Shown here: positions 36,943 to 46,140 of the stretch, piece after piece
Layout of the letters: the number at the start of each line of letters is the position of its first letter
Numbering within the stretch: the first letter of the stretch is position 1
Origin: Ferruginibacter sp.
GTDB lineage: Bacteria; Bacteroidota; Bacteroidia; Chitinophagales; Chitinophagaceae
Direction of reading: 5' to 3'
DNA: 50,962 nt
Assembly: GCA_014377385.1 (NCBI GenBank)
Contig: JACMPR010000378.1
Coordinates: 1 to 50,962 of the forward strand
The notes under the pieces: generated by a model
What the model saw: only the letters and a program-made list of their open reading frames with translations
The model's database searches: none
What the model was told of the DNA's origin: nothing
Made by a program: the position numbers and the translations under genes

Positions 36943-37002
36943 TATCTTTCTGAAATGTTCAGCCTTTTAGAAAAAGTAAGATATAAAAAGTAAAAGTAAA
37001 AA

Positions 37003-37027
37003 AACCGCCTTTAAAATAAAGGCGGTT
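37003..37027. terminator. Rho gene hairpin terminator
   Basis: AACCGCCTTTA (37003-37013) pairs with TAAAGGCGGTT (37017-37027). On the minus strand it is followed by TTTTTACTTTT. It sits between rho and selU, both minus strand, and should end the rho transcript. Confidence 0.85.
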
Positions 37028-37087
37028 CAAAAATATTTATATGCTTGCACCTGTTAATTACAATATCAACTCAGCTGTAATTGAAAT

Positions 37088-38743
37088 TTATCCGTTCATT
37101 GAAGTAAGAAACTCCGCATTATCTTTTGTTCCTTTCATATTTTTCAACAAGGTATTCAGGGCTTCTTCCGGATTCATATCGGCCATGTGCTTGCGTAATA
37201 CCCACATGCGCTGGAAAGTATCTTTATCAAGCAACAAATCGTCCCGGCGGGTTGAAGATGCTACAATGTCAATCGCAGGATAAATACGCCGGTTAGATAA
37301 TTTACGCTCCAGCTGCAGTTCCATATTTCCTGTTCCTTTAAATTCTTCAAAAATAACTTCGTCCATTTTACTGCCGGTATCAACCAATGCGGTAGCGATG
37401 ATGGTTAGCGAACCGCCATTTTCTATTTTTCGTGCTGCACCGAAAAACTGTTTTGGTTTCTGCATCGCATTTGCTTCCACACCACCGGACAATACTTTAC
37501 CAGAGGATGGCGCTACGGTATTATGCGCTCTCGCTAAACGGGTAATAGAATCTAATAATATAACGACGTCGTGGCCACACTCAACCAGGCGTTTTGCTTT
37601 CTGCAAAGCAATCGTACTAACCTTCACGTGCTTTTCTGCGGGCTCGTCAAAAGTGGAAGCAATAACTTCTGCCTTTACACTTCGTTCCATATCTGTTACC
37701 TCTTCCGGCCTTTCATCTACCAGCACAATCATCAGGTAACATTCCGGGTGATTTTCTGCAATAGCATTGGCCAGTTCTTTCAGCAACATCGTTTTACCGG
37801 TTTTGGGTTGCGCTACGATCAAACCACGCTGACCTTTACCAATTGGTGTAAAGAGATCCATTATCCGGGTACTGTAATTATCCGATCTTGTTGTTAGATT
37901 TAATTTTTCGAAAGGGAATAACGGTGTCAGGTAATCAAAAGGAACACGGTCTCTTACTTCTTCCGGGCTTTTTCCATTTATCGTTTCTACTTTAAGCAAA
38001 GCAAAATATTTTTCCCCCTCTTTTGGCGGACGCACAGAACCGTAAACAGTGTCGCCCGTTTTTAGACCGAATAATTTTATTTGTGAAGGGGAAACATATA
38101 TATCATCAGGCGATGAAAGATAATTGTAATCACTACTGCGTAAAAAACCATATCCATCCGGCATCATTTCTAAGACACCTTCACCCAACACAACACCGTC
38201 AAATTCAATATTAAACGCCGGTTGGTCTCTGCGTTGCTGCTGCTGGTATGAGCGGCCTTCCTTGTTTTGTGAAACAGGTTCTTCCATAGATACTTCCGGC
38301 TGCTGAATATCTTCTTCCTGGAGCATTTGAGCAATGGCTGCCGGTATAGTAGTCTGTTGATCTGTTATTGGTTGCAGGTCCTCATCTTCGTCTTCTTCAA
38401 TTTCCTGTTTGTACTTTTTGGAAGGTTGTTTTTTTTCTATTTCTGCTTTTTTAGGCTTGCCCGCAGGCGTTTCCTTCTTAGGTGCTTCTGCTTTTTCCGG
38501 GGCAGCCTCTTTTTGAACAGTAGCCACGGGAGCAGCAGGGGCGTCTGTCTTCAAAATGCGTTTACGCTTTGGCTTGTCACCATCCGAGGCTTTATTGTCT
38601 GATTTCATATTGGCTTGTTTATCCAGGATGCTGATCACCAAATCCTGTTTATTGAGTTTTTTTGAATTGGGAATGTTTAGTTCTTCTGCTATATCCAGCA
38701 GTTCAGGAACGAGCAGGTCGTTCAGTTGAGATATGTCGTACAT
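37088..38743 (-). CDS. rho: Transcription termination factor Rho with long low-complexity insertion
   Basis: This 551-residue protein is Rho, longer than the E. coli protein of 419. The N-terminal Rho_N helical domain is residues about 1-45. An insertion of roughly 130 residues rich in Lys, Ala, Pro, Glu and Gln follows (about 46-175, with [12 protein letters not shown]). Next is the cold-shock-like RNA-binding domain ([19 protein letters not shown]). The ATPase part has Walker A AQPKTGKT, the Q-loop and R-loop region [14 protein letters not shown] and the C-terminal [13 protein letters not shown]. Rho ends transcription by threading RNA through a hexamer. Disordered insertions are known in Bacteroidota Rho proteins. 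Confidence 0.96.
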   Translation of the reverse strand: MYDISQLNDLLVPELLDIAEELNIPNSKKLNKQDLVISILDKQANMKSDNKASDGDKPKRKRILKTDAPAAPVATVQKEAAPEKAEAPKKETPAGKPKKAEIEKKQPSKKYKQEIEEDEDEDLQPITDQQTTIPAAIAQMLQEEDIQQPEVSMEEPVSQNKEGRSYQQQQRRDQPAFNIEFDGVVLGEGVLEMMPDGYGFLRSSDYNYLSSPDDIYVSPSQIKLFGLKTGDTVYGSVRPPKEGEKYFALLKVETINGKSPEEVRDRVPFDYLTPLFPFEKLNLTTRSDNYSTRIMDLFTPIGKGQRGLIVAQPKTGKTMLLKELANAIAENHPECYLMIVLVDERPEEVTDMERSVKAEVIASTFDEPAEKHVKVSTIALQKAKRLVECGHDVVILLDSITRLARAHNTVAPSSGKVLSGGVEANAMQKPKQFFGAARKIENGGSLTIIATALVDTGSKMDEVIFEEFKGTGNMELQLERKLSNRRIYPAIDIVASSTRRDDLLLDKDTFQRMWVLRKHMADMNPEEALNTLLKNMKGTKDNAEFLTSMNG

Positions 38744-39265
38744 AAAATATGAGAAAATGCGTTTTTCAAAAATTCCGCTCTAAAATGAATGTAAATTGTA
38801 GTTGAAAATTTATGCTGATGGAAGAGGCTGCATGATTGAAGCAATTAGACAAGGGTTATCTTCTCAACCGATTCCAATGCAATGATACGCAGATTTTGGA
38901 TAAAAAAAGATTTTTTGTGTTTGAGGCCTGCTTTTTATGATGAAAGGTATTTTAAAATTAGCAGCCGTTTATTGTATGTTTTCCCGAATTATCTAAACAA
39001 AATATGGCTGGAAGCCTACACATTTACCTGGTTAAATTATGCAACAGGGGAATAAAGATCGCCCTTTCCTCTTACCTACAATTTGTGCCGTAACACAAAT
39101 GCCGATTATAACCCGTACATTTGTAACAGTTCATTTATTTCCGCGGCATTTTAAGCCAGTTTTTATTGATAATACTCCATTCCCAATAAAGCTTTTAAAG
39201 CGATCTCGTTTTTGATGATGAAGTTTTTAACTTCATTTCCGCACTCATTTTAATACCTATTTACA
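38744..39265. other. Divergent rho/rhlE intergenic region with dyad and leader hairpin
   Basis: About 520 bases with no gene. Plus-strand signals near rhlE are an inverted repeat ATTTGTG-CCGTAA-CACAAAT (39081-39100), a -7 box TACATTTG at 39116-39123 and a hairpin ATGAAGTT-TTT-AACTTCAT (39218-39236) in the predicted leader of about 135 bases. The dyad is centred about 40 bases before the likely start of transcription. Confidence 0.45.
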
Positions 39266-40618
39266 TTGTTATTTACAGACTTAAAAATCATTGAGCCCAT
39301 ATTAAATGCGGTTCTAAAAGAAGGTTACACAAAACCTACCCCTATTCAACAAGGTGCCATTCCTTTTATTTTAGCAGGAAGGGACCTGTTAGGATGTGCC
39401 CAAACGGGCACCGGTAAAACAGCAGCCTTTGCGATACCGATGCTCCAGTTATTGTCAAAGCCCCACGCAGCGCATGCGGGCCAGCGACCAATTCGTGCAC
39501 TCATACTTACACCAACACGTGAACTGGCCATACAGATACAGGAAAGCTTCCAGGTTTATGGCAGTGGGCTTCGTTTAAAACACCTGGTTGTATTTGGCGG
39601 AGTTAACCAGCAACCACAAACGGCAGCACTGCAAAGAGGTGTTGATATCTTAGTGGCTACACCCGGCAGGCTACTGGATCTTATGAGCCAGGGATATATC
39701 AACCTAAAAGATGTGGAAATTTTTGTGTTGGACGAAGCCGACCGTATGCTTGATATGGGATTTGTTCATGATGTAAAAAAAGTGATTACTAAATTACCCG
39801 TAAAACGCCAAACGCTTTTCTTTTCTGCTACCATGCCACAAGAAATTCAGGGCCTGGCAAATGCCATTCTTAGCAATCCCGAAAAGGTTGAAGTAACACC
39901 GGTATCATCTACAGCAGATACTATTAAACAGTCGCTGTATTTTGTTGAAAAAAATAATAAGCGTTTATTGCTTGCCGATATTTTAAAAGATAAAAGCATT
40001 GAAACGGCGTTGGTTTTTACCAGGACAAAACATGGTGCCGACAAAGTGGTTAAAGATCTTGTTCGTATCGGAATTAAAGCCGAGGCCATTCATGGTAATA
40101 AGTCCCAGAATGCCCGGCAGCGGGCGTTAACTAATTTTAAGAACCGGGACACCCGTATCCTGGTGGCAACGGATATTGCCGCAAGAGGAATTGATGTGGA
40201 TGAATTAGGGCATGTGATCAATTATGAATTGCCAAATGTGCCTGAAACTTATGTTCACCGTATTGGCAGAACCGGTCGGGCTGGTTTAAGTGGTATTGCT
40301 TATTCTTTTTGTGAAGCCGAAGAGGTTTCTTATTTGAAAGACATTCAAAAACTGATTGGTAAAGAAATTCCAAGAGATATTCATCATGCTTATCATATAG
40401 ATCTTTCCAATTCAAAAGTTCCGCCTCCCCCACAAGGCGGTAGGCAACAACAGGGTGGCGGCCGGCCACAAGGTAACAGGCAGCAGGGTAATAGTAATAA
40501 TCGCAGGCCGAATGATAATAGTAACGGCAGCAGTAGTAGCGGTAGTTCCAGAAATAATAAGAGCGGCAGTAGCAAATCATCAGGATCAAGATCTTACAGC
40601 GGACCTAAAAATTATTAA
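39266..40618 (+). CDS. rhlE: DEAD-box RNA helicase, RhlE type
   Basis: This 450-residue protein carries all DEAD-box motifs: Q motif (YTKPTPIQ), motif [29 protein letters not shown] and HRIGRTGR. The C-terminal tail of about 70 residues is Gly/Asn/Ser/Arg-rich and probably binds RNA. RhlE proteins act in ribosome assembly and RNA turnover, often at low temperature. The likely start is the TTG at 39266 (reading [10 protein letters not shown]); no ATG fits the conserved N-terminus. A long leader with a hairpin lies upstream. Confidence 0.94.
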   Translation: MLFTDLKIIEPILNAVLKEGYTKPTPIQQGAIPFILAGRDLLGCAQTGTGKTAAFAIPMLQLLSKPHAAHAGQRPIRALILTPTRELAIQIQESFQVYGSGLRLKHLVVFGGVNQQPQTAALQRGVDILVATPGRLLDLMSQGYINLKDVEIFVLDEADRMLDMGFVHDVKKVITKLPVKRQTLFFSATMPQEIQGLANAILSNPEKVEVTPVSSTADTIKQSLYFVEKNNKRLLLADILKDKSIETALVFTRTKHGADKVVKDLVRIGIKAEAIHGNKSQNARQRALTNFKNRDTRILVATDIAARGIDVDELGHVINYELPNVPETYVHRIGRTGRAGLSGIAYSFCEAEEVSYLKDIQKLIGKEIPRDIHHAYHIDLSNSKVPPPPQGGRQQQGGGRPQGNRQQGNSNNRRPNDNSNGSSSSGSSRNNKSGSSKSSGSRSYSGPKNY

Positions 40619-41076
40619 AAATTTTAATTAATTCGATATTTGGAGGCTGAGGCACTCTTAAAAAGAATTTTAACTTCTTTGCAAATGAGAATGATTCGAT
40701 TATTAGAAGTTTACCACCGCAAAATTGCGGTGGTCGAAAACCAAGCAAAGACCTAACAGGTTTTGAACCAGCGTGGGTGCAAAAATTTCACAGGCAAAAA
40801 AATTCCATACTCACTGTATGCATTTTTTTCGCGGCGAATTTTTTTGCATCTGTGTCAATAGCCCCGCAGTGTTGAGTGATCGAAGCCCGACTAGTAAGAA
40901 AAATCCACCACCGACAACACTTCGACAAGCTTAATCTGACAATTTCTTCGTTAGTAACATTTGCCAATCATCACCCCGGGCTTTCAGCTAATGACCTGGG
41001 GCTCCATAAAAAACCGCAAGTTCCGGGTAGGCAAGCTTCTTCTTCATCTCTATTTTTGTGTTATCAAATAAAAAAA
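40619..41076. other. Intergenic region between rhlE and the MGMT gene
   Basis: About 460 bases. The central part is the inverted-repeat element described separately (40713-40854). In-frame DNA upstream of the MGMT ATG (40876-41076) gives a non-conserved extension and is read as non-coding. Confidence 0.5.
40713..40854. repeat. Compound inverted-repeat element
   Basis: A perfect hairpin ACCACCGCAA-AA-TTGCGGTGGT occupies 40713-40734. A second dyad follows: GCAAAAAAATTC (40794-40805) with GAATTTTTTTGC (40836-40847), extended by CACAG/CTGTG on the outside. Nested inside it is CATAC-tcact-GTATG (40806-40820). Between the two is GACCTAACAGGTTTT. No T-run makes it a clear terminator. It may be a dispersed structured repeat. 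Confidence 0.5.
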
Positions 41077-41931
41077 ATGAAAGCGCAGGATATTATAAAC
41101 TATGATCGTATTGCAGAAGCGATCGGTTATATACGAACTAATTTCAAATCGCAACCCAACCTGGAAGAAGTTGCAGAGAAAGTACATTTAAGCCCTTTTC
41201 ATTTTCAGAGATTGTTTACCGAATGGGCAGGAACAAGCCCCAAACAATTCTTACAGTACATCAGCATCGGGCACGCAAAAAAAATGATTAAAGAAAATCA
41301 ATCAACTTTATTTGATACGGCGATCGACACGGGCTTTTCCGGCAGCAGCCGCCTCCACGATGTTTTCATTAAAATGGAAGGCATGACACCCGGCGAATAT
41401 AAAAATGGCGGTTCGCTTCTTTCTATTAATTATAGTTTTTCGGAAACCCTTTTTGGAAACATCCTGGTAGCCTCTACAGAAAAAGGAATTTGCCACATTG
41501 CTTTTTTTGAAGATGATTTAGCAGCACTACAAACACTTCAGGCAATGTTTCCAAACGCAGCATTCAGGCAAAAAGCTGACTCAATTCAACAAAATGCCCT
41601 TTCCTTTTTCTCGGCTGACTGGGAAACCTTGTCCCAGCTTAAATTACATTTAAAGGGCAGCGCATTTCAAATGAAGATTTGGGAATCCCTGCTAAAAATT
41701 CCAATCGGGAAACTAGTTAGTTACGGACAGGTTGCGAGGCACATAAAGCATCCAAATGCCTCAAGAGCCGTAGGATCTGCAGTCGGACATAACCCTGTCG
41801 CATTTCTTATTCCTTGTCACCGTGTTATTAAATCATCGGGTGGTATTGGAGAATACATGTGGGGAAGCAAAAGGAAAAAAGCCATAATCGGATGGGAGGC
41901 CTCACAAACCGTGGCTGAAATTGCTACCTGA
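41077..41931 (+). CDS. AraC-type regulator fused to methylated-DNA--cysteine methyltransferase
   Basis: The ATG at 41077 gives 284 residues. An AraC-type double helix-turn-helix covers residues about 1-105 (LEEVAEKVHLSPFHFQRLF). A methylguanine-DNA methyltransferase domain follows, with the active Cys at about residue 247 in IPCHRV and the typical AVGSAVGHNPVAF. It resembles Ada without its N-terminal zinc domain. It accepts methyl or alkyl groups from O6-alkylguanine and may act as a regulator. The repair gene alkB follows at 42084 on the same strand. Confidence 0.93.
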   Translation: MKAQDIINYDRIAEAIGYIRTNFKSQPNLEEVAEKVHLSPFHFQRLFTEWAGTSPKQFLQYISIGHAKKMIKENQSTLFDTAIDTGFSGSSRLHDVFIKMEGMTPGEYKNGGSLLSINYSFSETLFGNILVASTEKGICHIAFFEDDLAALQTLQAMFPNAAFRQKADSIQQNALSFFSADWETLSQLKLHLKGSAFQMKIWESLLKIPIGKLVSYGQVARHIKHPNASRAVGSAVGHNPVAFLIPCHRVIKSSGGIGEYMWGSKRKKAIIGWEASQTVAEIAT

Positions 41932-42083
41932 ATTTCCGTTACCATCAACCATTAGACAGTTCCAGTTCTTTTTTGTGAAATATAAACAATGATGTGTTAC
42001 TGCTGTTAAAACAACATAAAGATTGACCCCTTCTAAAATGCCTGAATTCGGATGAGTCACGATTAAAAAAATCTATTAAGGGG

Positions 42084-42692
42084 ATGAACCTGTTTAGTAA
42101 TCATATGGATGAAAAAATAAACCTGTTGCCAAAAGATGGAACTGTATATTATCATGGAGCTGTTTTATCTCAACCCAGGGCCAATGATTATTTTACAGCG
42201 CTGATGACAAATATCGATTGGAAAAATGACGAAGCCTTCATGTTTGGTAAACACATTATTACAAAAAGAAAAGTTGCCTGGTATGCAAGCGAGGGCTTTT
42301 CTTACACTTATTCCAATAAAACAAAACAAGCACTGCTCTGGACAAATGAATTACTGGAGCTAAAACAACTTGCAGAAGAAAAAACCGGCGCCACTTTTAA
42401 TTCCTGCCTGTTAAATCTATACCATGATGGGGAGGAAGGAATGGGATGGCACAGTGATGACGAAAAAACATTGGGAAAAAATACGGCGATTGCCTCCATT
42501 ACCCTGGGAGCAGAAAGAAAATTTTCCTTTAAGCACAAGCAAACACAAGAGATCGTCTCGCTATTGTTAGAAAACGGAAGTTTACTCGTTATGAAAGATG
42601 CTACACAAACCCATTGGCTGCATCGGCTACCTCCTGCAACAAAAATAAAAACCGCCCGCATAAATCTTACGTTCCGGACAATGGTTTCTTAA
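42084..42692 (+). CDS. alkB: Alpha-ketoglutarate-dependent DNA repair dioxygenase
   Basis: This 202-residue protein is an AlkB-family Fe(II)/2-oxoglutarate dioxygenase. Iron and cosubstrate residues are visible: HSD in GMGWHSDDE, the distal His in QTHWLHRLP and the two arginines in ARINLTFRTM. It reverses 1-methyladenine and 3-methylcytosine damage by oxidative demethylation. The start MNLFSNHM is family-like. It lies 152 bases after the MGMT gene, so the two may share control. Confidence 0.94.
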   Translation: MNLFSNHMDEKINLLPKDGTVYYHGAVLSQPRANDYFTALMTNIDWKNDEAFMFGKHIITKRKVAWYASEGFSYTYSNKTKQALLWTNELLELKQLAEEKTGATFNSCLLNLYHDGEEGMGWHSDDEKTLGKNTAIASITLGAERKFSFKHKQTQEIVSLLLENGSLLVMKDATQTHWLHRLPPATKIKTARINLTFRTMVS

Positions 42693-42757
42693 AGCAACGG
42701 AAAATAACAAACGGGTTTTGTGATTGATTAAAATCAATGAATCAAGGGCAATTTTTC

Positions 42758-42765
42758 TATCTTTG
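42758..42765 (+). promoter_or_regulatory. -7 promoter box of asnS
   Basis: TATCTTTG fits TAnnTTTG and lies 19 bases before the ATG at 42785. No -33 TTG at the right spacing is seen. Confidence 0.45.
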
Positions 42766-42784
42766 CCGACTTAATTTTTAAATT

Positions 42785-44227
42785 ATGTTTAATAAGCGTA
42801 TAAAGATAAAAACGTTACTGGATTCGGATAAAATCAACTATGATGCAACAGTCATGGGCTGGGTGCGCACTTTTCGCAACAACCAATTTATTGCGTTAAA
42901 TGATGGAAGTACAAATAACAATATTCAAATAGTAGTGGCATTGGGAACATTAGATGATGTTACTCTGAAACGCATTACGACCGGGGCCTGCATAAAAGCC
43001 TTGGGTGAGGTGGTCCCGTCTTTGGGAAAAGGCCAAAAGGTAGAATTGAAAGCAACTTCAGTCGAAATATTGGGCGACAGTGATGCAGAAAAATTTCCCT
43101 TACAGCCTAAAAAACACAGCCTCGAATTTTTACGCGAGATTGCCCACATGCGTTTTCGTACCAATACTTTTGGGGCAATTTTTCGGGTGAGGCATTCCCT
43201 TGCATATGCTGTGCACAAATTTTACAACGACCGTGGTTTTGTATATATGCATACGCCCATCATTACTGCGAGTGATGCTGAAGGCGCCGGCGAAATGTTT
43301 AAAGTTACCACCTTCCCTTTAGACGGAACAGCTCCGAAACAAGAAGATGGCAGCATAAATTTTAAAGAGGATTTCTTTGGAAGAAGTACCAATTTAACCG
43401 TCAGCGGACAGCTTGAAGGTGAATTAGCGGCTATGGCTTTCAGTGAGATCTATACTTTTGGACCAACTTTTCGTGCGGAGAACAGCAACACAACCCGCCA
43501 CCTGGCAGAATTCTGGATGATTGAACCTGAAGTTGCATTTAACGACCTGGAAGATAATATGGATCTTGCAGAGGATTTTATTAAGTTTATAATACGCTAT
43601 GCAATTGATAACAATAAGGAGGACCTGGAATTTCTAGGGTTACGATTGGAGGAAGAAGAAAAGCAAAAGCCCCTGGGGGAACGCAGTGAAATGGGGTTAA
43701 TGGAAAAATTGAATTTTGTAGTGAACAATGATTTTGAAAGATTAACGTATACCGAAGCAATAGACATTTTAAAAGAAAGCAACCATAATAAGAAAAAGAA
43801 ATTTCAATACCTGATAGAGGGATGGGGTGTTGATCTTCAGAGTGAACATGAACGCTATCTTGTAGAAAAGCATTTTAAAAAACCGGTGATTCTTACCAAC
43901 TATCCAAAGGAAATAAAGGCATTTTACATGCGTCAGAATGATGATGGGAAAACCGTGGCTGCAATGGATATCCTGGCGCCCGGCATCGGCGAGATCGTAG
44001 GTGGCTCGCAAAGGGAAGAACGCATGGATAAGCTGTTGGAAAGAATGAAAGAAATGAACATTCCTGCAGAGGAGCTGGATTGGTACCTGGATACAAGAAG
44101 ATTCGGCGCCTGCCCGCACGCTGGTTTCGGCCTGGGTTTTGAAAGACTGGTGCTTTTTGTAACCGGGATGACAAATATCCGGGATGTAATACCTTTTCCC
44201 CGGTATCCTAAAAGCGCCTCCTTTTAA
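42785..44227 (+). CDS. asnS: Asparaginyl-tRNA synthetase
   Basis: This 480-residue class II synthetase has an N-terminal OB-fold anticodon-binding domain ([20 protein letters not shown]). Motif 2 is [21 protein letters not shown] and motif 3 [16 protein letters not shown]. The pattern fits AsnS rather than AspS. It charges tRNA-Asn with asparagine. A terminator follows at 44236-44254. Confidence 0.96.
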   Translation: MFNKRIKIKTLLDSDKINYDATVMGWVRTFRNNQFIALNDGSTNNNIQIVVALGTLDDVTLKRITTGACIKALGEVVPSLGKGQKVELKATSVEILGDSDAEKFPLQPKKHSLEFLREIAHMRFRTNTFGAIFRVRHSLAYAVHKFYNDRGFVYMHTPIITASDAEGAGEMFKVTTFPLDGTAPKQEDGSINFKEDFFGRSTNLTVSGQLEGELAAMAFSEIYTFGPTFRAENSNTTRHLAEFWMIEPEVAFNDLEDNMDLAEDFIKFIIRYAIDNNKEDLEFLGLRLEEEEKQKPLGERSEMGLMEKLNFVVNNDFERLTYTEAIDILKESNHNKKKKFQYLIEGWGVDLQSEHERYLVEKHFKKPVILTNYPKEIKAFYMRQNDDGKTVAAMDILAPGIGEIVGGSQREERMDKLLERMKEMNIPAEELDWYLDTRRFGACPHAGFGLGFERLVLFVTGMTNIRDVIPFPRYPKSASF

Positions 44228-44235
44228 ATTTTTAC

Positions 44236-44261
44236 ACCGCAGTTAACCTGCGGTTTTTTTT
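44236..44261 (+). terminator. Rho-independent terminator of asnS
   Basis: ACCGCAG (44236-44242) pairs with CTGCGGT (44248-44254) across TTAAC, followed by a run of Ts. Confidence 0.9.
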
Positions 44262-44311
44262 ATTGGTTTACTATTTGGATATTTATAACAACTTCCACGT
44301 AATAAGAAATT

Positions 44312-45406
44312 ATGGACACGACAAGAAAATACCTCGATTATATTTTGAATCCGCTTGATCTTTTGCGTACCAAAAAAGTATTGCAGGTAAATCCAACGAT
44401 TGCACCGTTGCGGGAAGAGCCGGAAGAAATAAAGATCATTGTGTATGAATTTGACAGCAATTCGGCAAAGTGCGTTGAGTTAAAAACAGTAGAAGCGTGT
44501 TTCGCTTTTCTTAATACGCCGTCCAACAGCTGGATCAATATAGATGGTTTAAGAAAAGATGATGTAGAAAAAGTCTGCAACCATTTTGGAATTCACCAGC
44601 TGAATATGGAAGACATATTGAGTATTGGCCAGCGACCAAAAATGGATGACATTAACGGCATTGTTTATTGCTTGTTGTATATGTTATATTTTAATGAAAA
44701 GCAATCCACTGTGGAAGCTGAACAAATAAGTATCATCCTTGGAAAAAACTTCGTAGTCAGTTTCCAGGAAGATGCTACCAGGGATGTATTCGATGGCCTC
44801 CGCGATAAACTGAAAATAGGCGGTAGTAAAGTAAGGCAGAACGGAGCTGATTTTCTGTTTTATTCTTTGATAGACCTGATAGTAGATAAATTTTTTATCG
44901 TGATGGAAAAGCTTGGCGAAAAGGTTGAATTGCTGGAAGAAGATATTATGAGAAACCCATCGAAGAAAACTTTGGTAAAAATAAATATGCTGCGCAAAGA
45001 AATGATTGTACTTAAAAGAAATATTGCTCCGGTAAGAGAAATTGTTAACGGTATTTTACGCGGCGATTATGCCCTGATAGAAGAAAAAACTGAAAAATAT
45101 TTTAAAGATGTATATGATCATGTCATCCAGGCAAACGATCTCTCCGAAAATTACAGGGATATGATGATGAACCTGCAAGACCTTTATCTTAATACAGTAA
45201 ATTTAAAACTTAACGAGGTTATGAAGGTAATGGCAATTGTAACCTGCCTGCTGGCACCTGCTACTGTCATCGGTGGTGTTTTTGGGATGAACTTTGACGT
45301 CATTCCGTTTGCTCATCATGGACTTGGATTTTACCTCGCGGTAGCAGTCATGTTTATTGTGCCGGTGGTCATGCTAATTATATTCAGAAAAAGAGGGTGG
45401 TTTTAG
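44312..45406 (+). CDS. corA: CorA-type magnesium transport protein
   Basis: This 364-residue protein has a long cytoplasmic N-terminal domain and two C-terminal membrane helices. The pore motif GMN is in GVFGMNFD, just after the first helix (VMAIVTCLLAPATVIGG). The C-terminus is positively charged (FRKRGWF). It imports Mg2+ or related divalent cations through a homopentamer. It overlaps the convergent DUF2480 gene by four bases. Confidence 0.95.
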   Translation: MDTTRKYLDYILNPLDLLRTKKVLQVNPTIAPLREEPEEIKIIVYEFDSNSAKCVELKTVEACFAFLNTPSNSWINIDGLRKDDVEKVCNHFGIHQLNMEDILSIGQRPKMDDINGIVYCLLYMLYFNEKQSTVEAEQISIILGKNFVVSFQEDATRDVFDGLRDKLKIGGSKVRQNGADFLFYSLIDLIVDKFFIVMEKLGEKVELLEEDIMRNPSKKTLVKINMLRKEMIVLKRNIAPVREIVNGILRGDYALIEEKTEKYFKDVYDHVIQANDLSENYRDMMMNLQDLYLNTVNLKLNEVMKVMAIVTCLLAPATVIGGVFGMNFDVIPFAHHGLGFYLAVAVMFIVPVVMLIIFRKRGWF

Positions 45407-45951
45407 CTTTCCTTTCCCGCTGTGGCAGCATGCGGATCCAGACTTTTTTCTTTTTTAAAAACCGGTACCGTACTACAGGGTTCGCCATACATGATGCCTT
45501 TTACAACCGGTCGCAACATTTTTGTAATTTCTATATACGCTTCCTCAGGAATGGGCATCTCGCCACAACCTTTTATAACCACGCGGTTGTCTGTAAAATC
45601 ATTTATTGGAATGGCTGATATATTCTTAAGTAATAATTTGGTCTTTGCTGCTGCTTCATTAGCAAAAACAATTTCTTTTGCAACCGGCTGCAATAAGCTT
45701 GCTACCAGCATATAAGCCCACATAGGTATTACCGCATCTACAGAACAGGTGATAGCCGCGATCTTATCTTGATAAATTCCTTTGTCTAACGCTTTTAATG
45801 ATTCTCTGAAATCTTTTTCTTTTAAAATCAGTTCCATAAAAAGATAGTCCTTCATATCAAAAACTACTACGTTCTCCTTTGGATAATAATCGCCGAGATC
45901 CAATGTAATAATGCCACTTTCTGCCACTTTATTTCTAAACAATTCGCTCAT
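45403..45951 (-). CDS. DUF2480 family protein
   Basis: This 182-residue protein matches the DUF2480 family of Bacteroidota. Conserved stretches are GIITLDLGDYYPKENVVVFD, ITCSVDAVIPMWAYMLVAS and VIKGCGEMPIPEEAYIEI, then GIMYGEPCSTVPVFK near the end. The Cys residues in TCS, KGCG and GEPCS are typical and could bind a metal. The function is not known. It is cytosolic by appearance. Confidence 0.85.
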   Translation of the reverse strand: MSELFRNKVAESGIITLDLGDYYPKENVVVFDMKDYLFMELILKEKDFRESLKALDKGIYQDKIAAITCSVDAVIPMWAYMLVASLLQPVAKEIVFANEAAAKTKLLLKNISAIPINDFTDNRVVIKGCGEMPIPEEAYIEITKMLRPVVKGIMYGEPCSTVPVFKKEKSLDPHAATAGKES

Positions 45952-46082
45952 TATGTAAAATTAGCCCAATTTAAATTACCGGGTTAATACCCCGCTGTCG
46001 AGATTGGATAATTAAATGATGCCAGCGCTTCTTAATACACCTGCACATGACCAACTGCGTTCGAAACACATTTCCTGGTATT

Positions 46083-46124
46083 AACTAAAGCAGCCGGCCT
46101 TAATAAGGGCCGGCTGCTTTAGTT
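46083..46124. terminator. Long hairpin terminator after the PpiD gene
   Basis: A perfect 17-bp stem, AACTAAAGCAGCCGGCC (46083-46099) with GGCCGGCTGCTTTAGTT (46108-46124), with an eight-base loop. It ends the minus-strand PpiD gene. The T-run is weak, so termination would depend on the stem. Confidence 0.75.
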
Positions 46125-46140
46125 ATCTTTCTAAAAATTA

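Noticed and set aside
40876-41076. N-terminal extension of the AraC-MGMT gene
   Set aside because: The extra 67 residues are low complexity and lie in intergenic DNA; the AraC domain starts right after the ATG at 41077.
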